DNA from: Cognatundibacterium rivi
GTDB lineage: Bacteria; Pseudomonadota; Gammaproteobacteria; Burkholderiales; Burkholderiaceae_D
Assembly: GCF_018139565.1 (NCBI RefSeq)
Contig: NZ_JAGSPK010000001.1
Span: forward strand, 682,001-746,000
Length of the DNA: 64,000 nt
Direction of reading: 5' to 3'
Every line of letters starts with the position of its first letter. Position 1 is the first letter of the stretch. Below are positions 63,503-64,000 of the stretch, piece by piece. The notes under the pieces are model-generated. The model ran no database searches. It was not told the DNA's origin and saw only the letters and a list, made by a program, of their open reading frames with translations. The position numbers and the translations under genes were made by a program.

Positions 63503-64000
63503 CAAAAGACGCAAAAAATCTGATCGTTGGTCTCGATATCGGAACCTCCAAAGTGGTGGCGGTTGTCGCTGAAGTCATGCCGGATGGCAGGCATGAAGTG
63601 ATCGGCCTGGGACAGCACGAATCGAAAGGCCTGAAAAAAGGCGTGGTCGTGAATATTGAGGCGACCGTCGAATCGATACAGCGTGCGCTTGAAGAGGCCG
63701 AGCTGATGGCGGACTGTAAGATCAGTCGCGTCTATACCGGCATTGCAGGTAGTCATATCCGCAGCTTTAATTCCAGCGGCATGGTGGCGATTAAAGATAA
63801 GGAAGTCACCGCCGCCGACGTGTCGCGTGTCATCGAAACGGCAAAAGCGGTCAACATTCCGACTGATCAGCAACTGCTGCATACCTTGCCACAGGAATTC
63901 ATCGTCGATAGTCAGGATGACGTGCGAGAACCGATAGGTATGAGCGGTATTCGTCTCGAAGTCAAAGTACATATCGTGACCGGTGCGGTTTCTGCGGTCC
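63499..64000 (+). CDS. ftsA: Cell division protein FtsA, 3' partial
   Basis: The first 167 residues of the actin-like protein that tethers FtsZ to the membrane. It begins MTKDAKNLIVGLDIGTSKVV, the phosphate-1 loop of the actin fold. The 1C domain region (GLKKGVVVNIEATVESIQRAL, YTGIAGSHIRSFNSSG) is visible. The frame is open to the right window edge. GGAAAG precedes the ATG, which overlaps the ftsQ stop. ftsZ presumably follows outside the window. Confidence 0.96.
   Translation, partial: MTKDAKNLIVGLDIGTSKVVAVVAEVMPDGRHEVIGLGQHESKGLKKGVVVNIEATVESIQRALEEAELMADCKISRVYTGIAGSHIRSFNSSGMVAIKDKEVTAADVSRVIETAKAVNIPTDQQLLHTLPQEFIVDSQDDVREPIGMSGIRLEVKVHIVTGAVSAV

Overview
The window looks like chromosome of a moderate-GC betaproteobacterium, most likely Oxalobacteraceae (Undibacterium/Herminiimonas-like). 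This is inferred from gene content and order: FmdB-type zinc ribbon, DUF502 protein, aspS, nudB, endonuclease/exonuclease/phosphatase protein and clsB in a row; a complete mraZ-to-ftsA division cluster; a type A RNase P RNA; and a FadN-type beta-oxidation set. No rRNA, tRNA, CRISPR array, insertion sequence or complete prophage was found.

Layout. 1-8.9 kb: the 3' part of pssA, two orphan periplasmic solute-binding-like proteins flanking a FemAB/CelD-like acyltransferase, a DUF3149 micro-protein, an exported CXXCH protein, a small SSB-like protein, a DUF885 metallopeptidase-like protein and a lone phage-collar-domain protein. 9-15 kb: a DUF2322-like protein and the sbcDC nuclease operon. 15-19 kb: a membrane-anchored unknown, a secreted RNase T2, a gene-poor stretch with two opposed terminators (possible small RNA), and a sodium/solute symporter. 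19-27.8 kb: the aspS to clsB block interrupted by GNAT, CsgG-like lipoprotein and Cache-domain genes, then a DUF429 gene. 27.9-29.4 kb: a CsoR/RcnR-type operator-like sequence inside a 79-bp inverted repeat, a TetR regulator and an Hsp15-like S4 protein.

29.6-36.9 kb: a TetR regulator followed by an acyl-CoA dehydrogenase, a fused 3-hydroxyacyl-CoA dehydrogenase/enoyl-CoA hydratase, a thiolase and an Eci2-like enoyl-CoA isomerase. Together they cover every step of fatty-acid beta-oxidation after CoA activation, including double-bond repositioning.

37-40.1 kb is an accessory patch. Five small proteins without clear family, one with TIKI/TraB-like end motifs, use atypical codons, and a recurring ~23-bp intergenic motif follows several of them. 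40.4-45.1 kb: an exported EndoG-like nuclease, a small basic protein, an MFS transporter, an orphan acetolactate-synthase-like enzyme and rnpB. 45.3-48.5 kb: a large c-di-GMP sensor protein with intact GGDEF and EAL signatures.

48.8-64 kb is the division and cell wall (dcw) cluster: mraZ, rsmH, ftsL, ftsI, murE, murF, mraY, murD, ftsW, murG, murC, ddl, ftsQ and the start of ftsA. Many of its genes overlap by 1-4 bases, suggesting translational coupling. It is preceded by a promoter whose -10 box runs into four MraZ boxes spaced exactly 10 bp apart.
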